From assembly GCA_963786295.1 (NCBI GenBank), contig CAWAYV010000009.1:1-64000 (forward strand): DNA of 64,000 nt, read 5' to 3'. The position numbers were made by a program, and so were the translations under genes. The notes beneath the pieces were generated by a model. It was not told the origin of the DNA. It saw only the letters and a list, made by a program, of their open reading frames with translations, and ran no database searches. Positions 1 through 8,570 of this stretch are shown piece after piece. The first letter of the stretch is position 1. Each line of letters begins with the position of its first letter. This DNA comes from JACCZX01 sp963786295 (GTDB lineage: Bacteria; Pseudomonadota; Gammaproteobacteria; Burkholderiales; Burkholderiaceae_F).

Positions 1-1101
1 TCGGCGTCTTTTTCTTCTAGCAAGCGCGACGGAAATTGAGCAGCCTCGTCGGCCTCAAGTTGCTTCAGATGCAGTTCCTGGTGTCGCACGATGTTTTCGT
101 GTTGCGCCTTGCGAATATGTAGCGTCAATTCACGATGCAGGGCCAATGCGCGCTCGGGACGACCTGCTTTGTCGTGTGCCTGCACCATCGCCAGAAGCGT
201 TTCGCGCAGTGATGGTTTGACTTGTCGAGCCTTTTCTAGCGCCTGCATGCCGCGTGACAGACCGATATCGCCCATGCCCGAATACACCTCCACCAGCCCC
301 TCGGAGCAGGCGGCGGAGATGTCTGCTCGTACTGACTTCGCCTCAGCCGCAAACCGTTTGGCTAACTGAACTCGTTCTGCCGCTTGTTGGATGCTTCCGG
401 ATAGGAGCAGCAATCGAATAAACGTCCCTTCCGCAAATACTCGTACCAGAAGGTGCGCCGGTGAACTCGGCGCCGGCATGATTGCAATTGCTTTGCCGAT
501 TGTTTCGATTCCCTCGCGAAGCGCATTTACGTGTAAACAGCAGATCGCAGCATTGGCTAAAGAAACGGCCGCGACATAGCTCAGATCGCTCGCGTTCCTC
601 TGCGAGAGAATGCGCTCTCTCGTAGCATTGCCGGGCATCGGCATAAAGAGCTGCCTCGTAGAACGCGGCTCCTAACCCATTCCAAACAGAGGCAATGGCC
701 ACTGGATCTCGTAGCTCCTCAGCCATACGCAGTCCTTCCGCTAGCGAGAGCAAAGCGTCCCCGGGATTATTCGTCTGCGAAAGGATGATTCCCTGAAAGG
801 TGAGCGACTTGCGTTGCAACGCAGTGTCGCCTGTATCCGCCGCCAGCATGACGGCGAGCGCTGCGGGCTCAACTCCGCTAAAGACGCTTTGACCTTGGTG
901 ATAAAACTGCTGTGCGATGCTGAGGAGACATTCGACGCGTCGCGCAGGATCAACTTGGAATGGAATCTCCCGAGTCTCGCCATTGCATCGTTAAGAAACG
1001 CTATCGTGTCTGGGCGCGGCGAGGCCAGATTTACCGTTAAGTTCGGTCTCAATGTCGAACAGCCTTTGCTGCGTCCGTTTCAGCTCATGTCTGGTCGTCA
1101 T
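1..1101 (-). CDS. TPR-repeat protein, paralogue of the HD-GYP protein at 1735-3592; partial and frameshifted
   Basis: The gene runs off the left edge, so its C-terminal output domain is not seen. Stitched across frames, the product is an all-helical TPR protein: TPR helices up to about 1-300 (for example ...LGAAFYEAALYADARQCYERA), then a charged helix (LKQLEADEAAQF) at the edge. The same order of segments occurs in the plus-strand protein at 1735, including the shared stretch around IGLSR and the helix before its HD-GYP domain, so the two are paralogues. The frame changes near 1005, 973 and 595, and I read these as sequencing indels. The ATG at 1101 has no clear ribosome site; a GTG at 1185 and a TTG at 1052 are alternatives. 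It is divergent from the small GG-peptide gene at 1249. By analogy it may end in an HD-GYP, GGDEF or similar domain outside the window. Confidence 0.62.
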
Positions 1102-1248
1102 TGGTGCCCAAGATTGTGCGGGATCGGCGAATCTGCGGTAGTCACCTCCCAGCGATTGCCGCTCGCTAGTACTGCAGGTGCACACTACCGTCAGCGTTAG
1201 CGCGACGCTATGCGAGACGCCAACAATTCACGCCAGCAAGGAGAGAAC
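1102..1248. promoter_or_regulatory. Divergent intergenic region between TPR protein and GG-peptide gene A
   Basis: This 147-base gap holds the start regions of two divergent genes. On the plus strand an AAGGAG-type ribosome site (about 1238-1245) precedes the ATG at 1249. I see no convincing -35/-10 pair. A short inverted repeat (AGCGT/ACGCT) lies near 1193-1210. Confidence 0.35.
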
Positions 1249-1404
1249 ATGAACGCAGCAAACCAGGTTGAGGTAGTTGAAGAGCAAGTCACGGAATCAG
1301 AGCGGCAAGACATTGAATTGAGCTTATCGGACTTGGATCTGGTTGGAGGCGGTAGCATTGGCCAATGGTTTTCTTGTAAATCGGCCGCCAGGCTATCGGC
1401 CTGA
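1249..1404 (+). CDS. Small double-glycine leader peptide A (51 residues)
   Basis: The 51-residue product has an acidic N-terminus (VEVVEEQVTESE), then a helix-type leader end, ELSLSDLDLVGGG (residues 23-35), and a 16-17 residue tail, GSIGQWFSCKSAARLSA, with one Cys and one Trp. The pattern ELS-x-x-x-L-x-x-V-G-G is that of double-glycine leaders cut by C39-peptidase ABC exporters (known for bacteriocins and signalling peptides). I chose the ATG at 1249 because AAGGAGAG sits 4-10 bases upstream; an in-frame upstream start at 1210 lacks a site. The leader matches that of the convergent gene at 1458-1607, while the tails differ. A strong terminator follows. No exporter lies in the window. The function (signal, bacteriocin or modified peptide) is unknown. 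Confidence 0.72.
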   Translation: MNAANQVEVVEEQVTESERQDIELSLSDLDLVGGGSIGQWFSCKSAARLSA

Positions 1405-1412
1405 TTCAAGAA

Positions 1413-1439
1413 AAAACGCCCCGCGATGCGGGGCGTTTT
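1413..1439. terminator. Bidirectional rho-independent terminator between the two GG-peptide genes
   Basis: A perfect 12-base inverted repeat (1413-1424 and 1428-1439) with a 3-base GAT loop has a GC-rich core flanked by A-runs on the left and T-runs on the right. It can therefore terminate transcription in both directions. It lies exactly between the stop codons of convergent peptide genes A and B. Confidence 0.9.
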
Positions 1440-1457
1440 ATTTGAGTCCGGCGCTGC

Positions 1458-1607
1458 TTATTTGACCGACGCAGTCGCCGTATAGCTGTTGCTCAGTACA
1501 GCTAGTTGCCCTTCGCCGCCACCCACCATGCTCAGACACTCGGCGGACAGCTCAATCACAACAGGTTGCTCCGTTACTTCTTCTTGCGTTTCGATGACAA
1601 CTTCCAT
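1458..1607 (-). CDS. Small double-glycine leader peptide B (49 residues)
   Basis: The 49-residue product has an acidic N-terminus (MEVVIETQEEVTEQ), then IELSAECLSMVGGG (residues 18-31), and an 18-19 residue tail, GEGQLAVLSNSYTATASVK, rich in Ser/Thr/Ala and lacking Cys after the GG. The leader aligns with that of peptide A (EVV...EEVTE...IELS...L..VGGG), so the two are homologous precursors with diverged mature parts. The start at 1607 is preceded on the minus strand by GGGAGGGAACC, a strong ribosome site; the longer frame from 1685 has none. The gene is convergent with peptide A and divergent from the TPR/HD-GYP gene at 1735. The leader type is recognised from general family knowledge; the activity is unknown. 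Confidence 0.72.
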   Translation of the reverse strand: MEVVIETQEEVTEQPVVIELSAECLSMVGGGEGQLAVLSNSYTATASVK

Positions 1608-1734
1608 GGTTCCCTCCCGCGCGAAGGTAATTTCAGGCCCCGAATTGGCCCAAAAGCTTGCGCTTTTCGGTCTAAGCAGGGTCAATCGGACGTGTAGTTT
1701 GCTTAGTTGAGTCCATCCGACCTGCGAAAGTTAA
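1608..1734. promoter_or_regulatory. Divergent intergenic region between GG-peptide B and the TPR/HD-GYP gene, with a hairpin
   Basis: The 127-base spacer serves two outward genes. It contains a 6-base-stem hairpin, AAAAGC-TTGC-GCTTTT (1652-1667), 45-60 bases upstream of peptide B's start. It may be an operator or leader structure; the sequence alone cannot decide. No clear sigma-70 promoter was identified. Confidence 0.35.
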
Positions 1735-3592
1735 ATGCTTGTTGCTGATCAGTCAATGACTGCTTGGGCGGGCCTGTTGCCTTTCGCGGACGCCCCTGAC
1801 CTCTCAGAGCGGTTTCAGCGGCTGGACGACCACCTGCGTAAGGCCCCCGCCACCGGGGATGGGTCCGAAATTTTCGATCTGGCATGGGACGCCTTTTTGG
1901 CGCTACCCGAGGAGCCAACGACCGAAGCTCGGGCGATGTGTCTGCTTGGGATTGCGCGCAACAGGTATCTGCGCGGCCTTCCTTTCGACGGGATCGAACC
2001 GGCCAACCATGCGGTTGCAGTCGCGGAGCGCCTCAAGAACGACCTTGTCCTGGCCAAGTGCCTGAAGATGCTGGGCGTGATGTACATGGAGACCGGAAAC
2101 TTTCCGGCCGCCATGACCGCGTTGACGCGTGCCTTGCCAGCGGCCCGCAACGCTGGAGACTCGGACCAGGAGTCCGGCATCTTCAACAACCTCGGCTTGG
2201 CCCACCAATACGCGGGCCAGTTCAGCATGGCCATTCCGTGCTACGAGCGATCGATCGAGGTCTCGCATTCGGCGGCGATACCCCGGTTGACGCAGGCGCT
2301 CCCCCTTCTAAACATTGCAGTCGCGTCTCTCTATCTTCGAGACTTCTCGCGAGGATTGTCTGCCGCCGAGCGGGCGATCGAACTTCTGGCCGAGCCGAGC
2401 GATGACAGTGAGCGCATGGCTCGCGCGACGATCGAGTTTGCCTACACGCGCCTCTTGCTCGAAGTGCGCAACGTCCCGTTGGCGCTCGAACGCGCCAAGA
2501 TGGCTCGCATCGCACGCAAAGGGCGCCGGCGCTCTCGGGCGAGTTGTACGCGGAGATGGCACTCGGCCTAGGAGAAGTGCATGACCCGGCTACTTGCGAT
2601 ATCGGCCTCTCCAGGCTGCAACGCGCAATCAACGATAGCCGGCGCGGGGTTCCTAGCGCCTTGCGAGACGCACTCGCAACGATCGTCCGAGCTTATGAGG
2701 TCGCCAAACAGCCGAACAATGCCCTGGTGTATCAGGAAGAAGTCGTCCGGTTGAACCGCGACAGCAGGGTCAAAAACCTGCTGGAGCACCACCACCGTCA
2801 CGTCGTGCAAGTGAAGAAGGCGCTGGACGCCCGCGCCGAGGCCGCCATGGACCTGCAGCAGCACGAATTGCGGTTCCAGCGCTTCTCGATGCAGGATTTC
2901 GGAGAGTTCACCCAGGTTCTGGAGCGCAACAGCGTCACGGTCGAATTCCACGACGATGAAACTGGCGAGCATTGCTATCGGGTGGGCGCCATGGCACGCG
3001 AGCTCGCCCGCAAGATGGGGTTGGACGAGGAGTTGTGCCAGCTGATCGATCTTTGCGCCCGTCTGCATGACGTTGGCAAGATTCGCATTCCTGAGTCGAT
3101 CCTCCAAAAGCCCGGGCGCTTTACTCCTGATGAGCGCGCCATCATGGAGAGACATTGCGAGTTTGGCTGGGAAATTATTGGTGAAGGTGGCCTCGGACAG
3201 TTGTTTGTGGCGCAGGAGATTGCGTTCAACCATCACGAGAAATGGGATGGGTCCGGTTATCCGCGAAAAATTCGCGGCGAAATGATCCCGCTGAGCGCTC
3301 GTATTACGTCGCGTTGTCTGATGTTTACGACGCTCTAACACACAAACGCAGCTATAAAGAGGCGTGGCCAATCGAAGACGCGCTGCGACATATCGGCGCC
3401 GAAGGCGGCAAGCACTTCGACCCGCAGTTGACCGCGGCGTTTTTGGAACTCGTTCCGGCGCTACAAGCTCAGCATGGCAACCTTGATGCGTTCCTCAGCG
3501 CCGAAGCGAAGAAGAACGACTTCATCATTGACCGTGCGCGCTTGGCTCGCGAATTGAACACAGATATCGCCGAGCTTGACGTTCGTCGGTAG
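1735..3592 (+). CDS. TPR-sensor protein with C-terminal HD-GYP (cyclic-di-GMP phosphodiesterase) domain; two frameshifts
   Basis: Stitched, this is a ~615-residue cytoplasmic protein without signal peptide or membrane segment. Residues ~1-340 are TPR-like helix pairs (LGVMYMETGNFPAAMTALTRAL; LGLAHQYAGQFSMAIPCYERS). A helical linker follows, then an HD-GYP domain from ~395 on, with HDDETGEHCYRV, LHDVGK, NHHEKWDGSGYP and SARI...LSDVYDALTHKRSYK. The metal-binding His/Asp residues and the GYP triplet are all present, so hydrolysis of cyclic-di-GMP is expected from family knowledge. The frame shifts near 2525 and again near 3310, inside the motif before SDVYDAL. Unlike most HD-GYP regulators it has TPRs in place of a receiver domain, which suggests that a peptide or protein ligand controls it (inference). 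It is divergent from GG-peptide B, and its paralogue lies at 1-1101. Confidence 0.85.
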
Positions 3593-3604
3593 CCGGCTGT
3601 TCGT

Positions 3605-4408
3605 TTAGTTGCCCACGCGGCTTGTGCGCCGCCGCTTCTGCTCAAACAAACACACTGCAGCCGCTGCACCAACGTTTAGCGAGTCGACTCGGCTGTCGAT
3701 CTGGAATCTGCAACCGGCGTTTCGCGATGGAGAGCGTGTCCTGCGAAAACCCCTGCCCCTCCCCACCGAACATCCAAAGCGTTGCGTCCTCGGCCCCATT
3801 CGGCCTTGAACAGATCCTCGCCGCCGGTTGCGTCAGCGGCAAGGATTTCGCCTCCAAATGCCTCTTGCAACGTCCGTGGTGCGTACCTGCTCATGCAGAT
3901 CCAGCACGAAGTGCGCACCCATCGCCGCTCTCATCACCTTCGGCGACCAGAGAAATGCACATCCCGGCCCGGTAATCGCATGCCGAACGCCAGCCGCAGC
4001 CGCAGTTCGCAGCAGCGTGCCGACGTTGCCAGGGTCTTGCACGTTGTCGAGATAAATCGCGTCCTCGACGATTTGCTTGGGCCACGGCGGTATTTCGAAT
4101 TCGATCTCGGCCAGTACGCCGACACCGTGTTCGACGGGTGAAATTTTGTCGTACAGCGCCGGTGCGAGCTCGACCAACTTTGCTTTCGACTGTCGCTTCG
4201 GCCGCTCGCACAAGCTCAAGCGCTTCGGCGGATTGCTCTGTCGCCGCGCATCACCAGCGTGCGAATCGGCACTCTGTGCAGTGAGCGCTGCTTGCAGAAG
4301 ATGCACTCCCTCGATCAGCGTGCGCCGCGCTTCTCTGCATGCGCGGGCCGATGTTGCGAGCTGCTTTAACCGCCGATAAATCGGATTGTCAGTCGAAGAG
4401 ATCCGCAT
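3605..4408 (-). CDS. TrmH/SpoU-family RNA 2'-O-methyltransferase, frameshifted
   Basis: The product transfers a methyl group from S-adenosylmethionine to a ribose 2'-O in tRNA or rRNA; the exact target is not evident. Stitched, it has the N-terminal substrate-binding part (SSTDNPIYRRLKQLATSAR) and the three SPOUT motifs: NVQDPGNVGTLLRTA, LWMFGGEGQGFS and VDSLNVGAAAAVCLFEQKR. The reading frame changes about five times (near 4270, 4215, 4180, 3880, 3800 and 3705), yet all family segments are there, so indel errors are likelier than decay. The ATG at 4408 lies inside the end of rnhB (20-base overlap), the usual betaproteobacterial order. The stop is 12 bases from the convergent HD-GYP gene's stop. 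Confidence 0.8.
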
Positions 4409-5055
4409 CTTCTTCGACGAGCATGCGCACCGGGGCGAAGCTGCGTCGATGCAGGATGCAGGGCCCGAGCGCTTGCAGGCGCTCGCAGTGTTCGGGAGTC
4501 GCGTAGCCCATGTGTTGCGCGAAGCCGTAGCCGGGGTGCACGGCGTCGAACGCTCGCATCATTCGATCACGCGCGGTCTTGGCGAGGATCGATGCGGCGG
4601 AGATCGCAGGCTCGAGCGCGTCGCCCGCGATGATGGCGCGGCCCGGGAACGGCAGCCGCGGCATCTGAGTGCCGTCGACCAGCGCGTATGCAGGCGTGAC
4701 GGTCAGCGCGTCGACGGCGCGACGCATCGCGAGCAGTCTTGCTTGCAGAATGTTGATCGAGTCGATTTCGTCGACGCTGGCTTCGGCGACCGCCCATGCG
4801 ATGGCGCGCTCGCGGATGCGCTTGGCGAGTTGCTCGCGCCGCTCGGGCTTCAGCACCTTGGAATCGCGCAGACCGTAGATGCGGCGCTTGGGATCGAGGA
4901 TGACGGCGGCGGCTACGACGGGGCCGGCGAGCGGACCGCAGCCCGCTTCGTCGATGCCGCAGATCAGGCCGCTTACGAGCGCGGCTTGCTCGAACAGGTC
5001 GCCCGGTGAAGGGCTTGCGACGGCGCAGCGTGATGCGGAATGGGCGCACCTTCAT
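4389..5055 (-). CDS. rnhB: Ribonuclease HII
   Basis: It cleaves the RNA strand of RNA-DNA hybrids and removes ribonucleotides misincorporated in DNA, in the cytoplasm. The signature CGIDEAGCGPLAGPVV with its catalytic Asp-Glu, the downstream RDSKVL, and the third acidic region (EASVDEIDSINILQA) are visible, at ~220 residues as usual. The ATG at 5055 overlaps the lpxB stop (ATGA). The frame from that ATG (MKVRPFRITLRR) changes near 4995 into the conserved frame, probably one indel. It lies downstream of lpxB in one operon and overlaps the methyltransferase gene. Confidence 0.92.
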
Positions 5056-6200
5056 TGCGCCACCTCGAAGATGGCGTCGGCTACGAGCCGTGCGGTATCG
5101 CGCTTCAACGAGTGATGCATGTCGGTAAAGCGTGCCGCTGTGCGCTCGCGGCGCGCGGGATCATGCAGCCAGTCCAGTACCGCTCGTGCCAGTGCGGCCG
5201 GCGTGGCGAGCTCTTGCACCAGCTCGGGCACGACGAATTCACCCGCCAGGATGTTGGGCAGGCCGATGTACGGAATCGAACCCTTGCGCCGCATGATCCA
5301 CGCGGACAGTGGCGGCATCTTGTACGAGATCACCATCGGCCGCTTGAACAGCGCGGCTTCGAGTGTCGCGGTGCCGCTGGCCACCAGCACCACGTCGGCG
5401 GCTTCGAGGCAATCGTGCGAACGGCCATTGACGATGTTCACGTGCGCGGAAAGGTTGGAGTATGCCGCCATCATCCTTTCAATGTCGGCACGCAGGCCTG
5501 GGTCAGCAACCGGCAGCACGAAACGGATCGACGGCTGCTCCGAAGCAAGCTGCGCCATCGCGGCGATGAATATCGGGCCGATGTGATGCACTTCGCCCGC
5601 ACGCGACCCGGGCAGCACTGCGATGAGTGATCCGTCTGCTTGCACTCCCAGCCGCTGGCGCGCGGCCGCCGCGTCCGGAATCATCGGGATCATGCTGGCG
5701 AGCGGATGCCCGACATAGCTCGCCGGAATCCCGGCGTCGTCGTAAATTTTCTGCTCGAAAGGAAAGACGAGCAGCATGCGATCGACCGCGCGTGCGATCT
5801 GTTTGATGCGCTCGCCACGCCAGGCCCAGATCGACGGGCTGACGAAGTGCACGGTGCGAACGCCCTGCCCGCGCAGTTGTTCTTCAAGCGCCAGGTTGAA
5901 ATCCGGCGCGTCGACGCCGACGAACACCTGCGGCTTTGTCGCGATGACGCGCTCCCGCAGCGTGCGCCGCAGACGCAGCAGCCGCGGCAGATGGCGCAGC
6001 ACTTCGACGTAGCCGCGCACCGACAGCTCGCGCACGTGGTGCCACGCGTCGAATCCTGCGGCGATCATGCGGTCGCCGCCGATGCCGACGCAGTGCATGT
6101 CGGGCGCGCGCTGCAGAACTTCGGAGATGACGGGCGCTGCGAGCAGATCGCCGGATGCTTCGCCCGCTACGAACGCGATCGTGCGTTCGCCTGGCATCAA
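5052..6200 (-). CDS. lpxB: Lipid-A-disaccharide synthase
   Basis: LpxB joins UDP-2,3-diacylglucosamine to lipid X, forming the beta-1',6 disaccharide of lipid A at the inner face of the cytoplasmic membrane. The 382-residue frame is intact and of family length. It opens with FVAGEASGDLLAA and contains VGVDAPDFNLALE, the FVSPSIWAWRGERI region, LPGSRAGEVHHI and VVLVASGTATLEAAL. It overlaps lpxA by four bases (ATGA), as in the usual lpxD-fabZ-lpxA-lpxB order. Confidence 0.97.
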   Translation of the reverse strand: MMPGERTIAFVAGEASGDLLAAPVISEVLQRAPDMHCVGIGGDRMIAAGFDAWHHVRELSVRGYVEVLRHLPRLLRLRRTLRERVIATKPQVFVGVDAPDFNLALEEQLRGQGVRTVHFVSPSIWAWRGERIKQIARAVDRMLLVFPFEQKIYDDAGIPASYVGHPLASMIPMIPDAAAARQRLGVQADGSLIAVLPGSRAGEVHHIGPIFIAAMAQLASEQPSIRFVLPVADPGLRADIERMMAAYSNLSAHVNIVNGRSHDCLEAADVVLVASGTATLEAALFKRPMVISYKMPPLSAWIMRRKGSIPYIGLPNILAGEFVVPELVQELATPAALARAVLDWLHDPARRERTAARFTDMHHSLKRDTARLVADAIFEVAQ

Positions 6201-6985
6201 CGGACGATGCCGCGCTGCGAGTTCTGCACGAATTCTTTCAGCGCATTGATCGCCGCGGCCGAAGACGGATTTTCTTCAGCCAGCGTGCCGAGCGCGGCCA
6301 CGGCGTCGGCGACCGTCAAGCCATCGCGATACAGCGTCTTGTAGGCACGCCGCAACAGGTTGATCGTCTCCGCATCGAAACCGCGGCGTTTCAATCCTTC
6401 GGAGTTGATGCCGTGCGGCTCGGCCGGATTGCCGCTGCAGATCACATACGGCGGAACATCTCGCAGCACGATCGATCCACCGGCGGCCATCGCGTGCGCG
6501 CCCACCGAGCAGAACTGGTGTACCGCCGTCATGCCGCCCAGGATGACCCAATCGCCCAGCGTCACGTGCCCGGCAAGCGTGGCGTTATTGGCGAGGATGG
6601 TGTGATCGCCGACGCTGCAGTCGTGCGCGATATGCGCTGACGCCATGATCCAGTTGTCGGATCCGACGCTGGTCACCCCGCCTCCGCCCGCGGTGCCGAT
6701 GCTGATCGTGCACGACTCGCGCACCGTGTTGCCGTCGCCGATGACCAGCTCGGTGTCTTCGCCGGCGTACTTCTTGTCTTGCGGTACACCGCCGATCGCG
6801 CAGAACGGGAAGAAATGATTATTGCGGCCGATCGTCGTACGGCCGCCGATGATGACGTGCGGGCCGAGCACCGAGCCGGCGCCGATCGTCACGCCGGCAC
6901 CTACAACGCAATACGGACCGATCTCTACGTCGTCCGCGATTTCGGCCGCGGGATCGATCACTGCGGTCGGATGCGCGCGCGACAC
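6197..6985 (-). CDS. lpxA: UDP-N-acetylglucosamine acyltransferase
   Basis: LpxA performs the first step of lipid A synthesis, moving a 3-hydroxyacyl chain from acyl carrier protein to UDP-GlcNAc. The 262-residue frame starts MSRAHPTAVIDPAAEI and is a left-handed beta-helix of hexapeptide repeats (IGPYCVVGAGVTIGAG; GPHVIIGGRTTIG) with the catalytic-His region AHIAHDCSVGDH. A C-terminal helical part (LLRRAYKTLYRDGL) completes the fold. It abuts fabZ and overlaps lpxB. Confidence 0.97.
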   Translation of the reverse strand: MSRAHPTAVIDPAAEIADDVEIGPYCVVGAGVTIGAGSVLGPHVIIGGRTTIGRNNHFFPFCAIGGVPQDKKYAGEDTELVIGDGNTVRESCTISIGTAGGGGVTSVGSDNWIMASAHIAHDCSVGDHTILANNATLAGHVTLGDWVILGGMTAVHQFCSVGAHAMAAGGSIVLRDVPPYVICSGNPAEPHGINSEGLKRRGFDAETINLLRRAYKTLYRDGLTVADAVAALGTLAEENPSSAAAINALKEFVQNSQRGIVR

Positions 6986-7455
6986 TAACGAACCTCGCGG
7001 CTCTCGCTCCCGCGCTTGTCGTTTTCATTCCTATACGCGCACATCAGCTCAGCTTCGGCGACCAGCGCGCCGTCGACCAGCGCACGCGTCCTGAACTTGC
7101 CGATGCCGCGCATCACGCGAACCAACTCCGCTTCAAGCCGCAGCTGATCGCCGGGCGTGACCGGCCGTTTGAAGCGTGCACCGTCGATGCCCGCGAAGTA
7201 GAACAGCGTGCCGTCGCCTTGCTGCAGGTTCAGCGTCTGGTAGGTCAGGATCGCGGCCGCTTGCGCCAGTGCCTCGATGATCAACACGCCGGGCATCACC
7301 GGCAGCCGCGGAAAATGGCCGACGAAGTAGGGTTCGTTGATCGTCACATTCTTCAGTGCGACGATGCGCTCGCCGGGCGTGATCTCCAGCACGCGATCGA
7401 CCATCACGAACGGATAGCGGTGGGGCAATGTTTGCAGGATCTGCTGGATGTTCAT
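6985..7455 (-). CDS. fabZ: 3-hydroxyacyl-ACP dehydratase FabZ
   Basis: FabZ dehydrates 3-hydroxyacyl-ACP in fatty acid elongation and competes with LpxA/LpxD for hydroxyacyl-ACP, which explains its place between them. The 156-residue hot-dog protein has LPHRYPFVMVDRV and the active-site stretch GHFPRLPVMPGVLIIEALAQ with catalytic His47 and Glu61. The start (MNIQQIL) is four bases after the lpxD stop. The last base of its stop touches the lpxA start. Confidence 0.97.
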   Translation of the reverse strand: MNIQQILQTLPHRYPFVMVDRVLEITPGERIVALKNVTINEPYFVGHFPRLPVMPGVLIIEALAQAAAILTYQTLNLQQGDGTLFYFAGIDGARFKRPVTPGDQLRLEAELVRVMRGIGKFRTRALVDGALVAEAELMCAYRNENDKRGSESREVR

Positions 7456-7459
7456 CGCT

Positions 7460-8565
7460 TCACTTTTCCGTGTTCGATTCTGAAGCCTTGCGCTCCGATT
7501 CCAGTTGTCGCACCCGGTTGCGCAACTCCGGCAAGTTGCGAACCACGGCCGCCGCGCGTTCCCACTCGCGCTGCGTCATCATCGGAAAGAATCCGGTGTA
7601 ATGGCCCGGCTCAGTGAGCGAGCTAATCACGGCCGTGGCCGGCCCGATGGCTGATCCGTCGGCGATCTGCAGATGCCCGCCGATCATCGCGGCGCCGCCG
7701 ATGCGACAGCCTTTGCCGATTTTGGTACTGCCGGCAATGCCAACGCATCCCGCGATGACCGTGTGCGCTCCGATCACGCAGTTGTGAGCGATCTGAATCT
7801 GGTTATCCAGCTTGACGCCGTCTTCGATGATCGTATCGCCCATCGCGCCGCGATCGATCGTGGTGTTGGCGCCGATCTCGACGTCATCACCGATCACGAC
7901 CGCGCCGACCTGCGGAATCTTGATCCACTTGCCCGTCAAGCGGAGCAAAGCCGAAGCCGTCACTGCCAATCACTGCGCCGCTATGAACGATGCAGCGCGC
8001 GCCGATCTTGCAATCGTCCAGCACGACAGCACGCGGATAGATGCGCGTTCCGTCGCCGACGAAGGCACGCGCGCCGATCGCGGCGCCCGCGCCAATCCAA
8101 GCGCCGGCACCGATCGTTGCACCCTCGCCGATCGTCGCGCCCTCATCGACGCGGGCGGCGAGCGTGGACTCGCGCATCGCTGCCGACGTGCGCGCCAGCA
8201 GCAACGCCAGGTTTCACCCGTTCGTTCGGCTTCAGTATCTGCGCCGCGTACGCGAACCACGCGTACGGTTGTTCGCACACCGCCATCGCCGTCAACGATG
8301 CAGTCAGCGGTGCCGACTGCGACTGCAACGCATCGCGGTCAGCGGCGTTCAGCACGATCGCGCCGGCCTGCGTGGTCAACGCGTCGGCTCGATACAGCGG
8401 ATTGGCCAGAAATGCGAGATCGGAACGTGTGGCAGAAGCAAGCGCGGCGACACCGCTCAATTTGACGTCACTGGAACCGACGACGAGTGCCTGTAAGCGG
8501 CCGGCGGAGCGCTCGGCGACCGCACTGTTCAGATCGGCCAGCGACACACTGACCGCCTTCTTCAT
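7460..8565 (-). CDS. lpxD: UDP-3-O-(3-hydroxyacyl)glucosamine N-acyltransferase, frameshifted
   Basis: LpxD adds the second hydroxyacyl chain in lipid A synthesis. The N-terminal uridine-binding domain (MKKAVSVSLADLNSAV ... SATRSDLAFLANPLY) is followed by a long hexapeptide beta-helix (GEGATIGAGAWIGAG; GARCIVHSGAVIGSDGFGFA; VKLDNQIQIAHNCVIG) and a C-terminal helix (LPELRNRVRQLESE). The frame changes near 8150 and near 7945; protein continuity is conserved across both, so the gene is probably intact in the organism. It sits between skp and fabZ. Confidence 0.93.
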
Positions 8566-8570
8566 TGCGC

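Noticed and set aside
1210..1404. Longer 64-residue version of peptide A
   Set aside because: No ribosome site precedes 1210, whereas AAGGAGAG precedes the ATG at 1249, and homology with peptide B starts after that ATG.
1458..1685. Longer 75-residue version of peptide B
   Set aside because: GGGAGGG lies just before the ATG at 1607; the extra 26 residues lie in the intergenic hairpin region and have no counterpart in peptide A.
4567..5055. Arg-rich ORF across rnhB
   Set aside because: Only its first ~20 residues belong to RNase HII; the rest is a shadow of the conserved rnhB frame after an indel.
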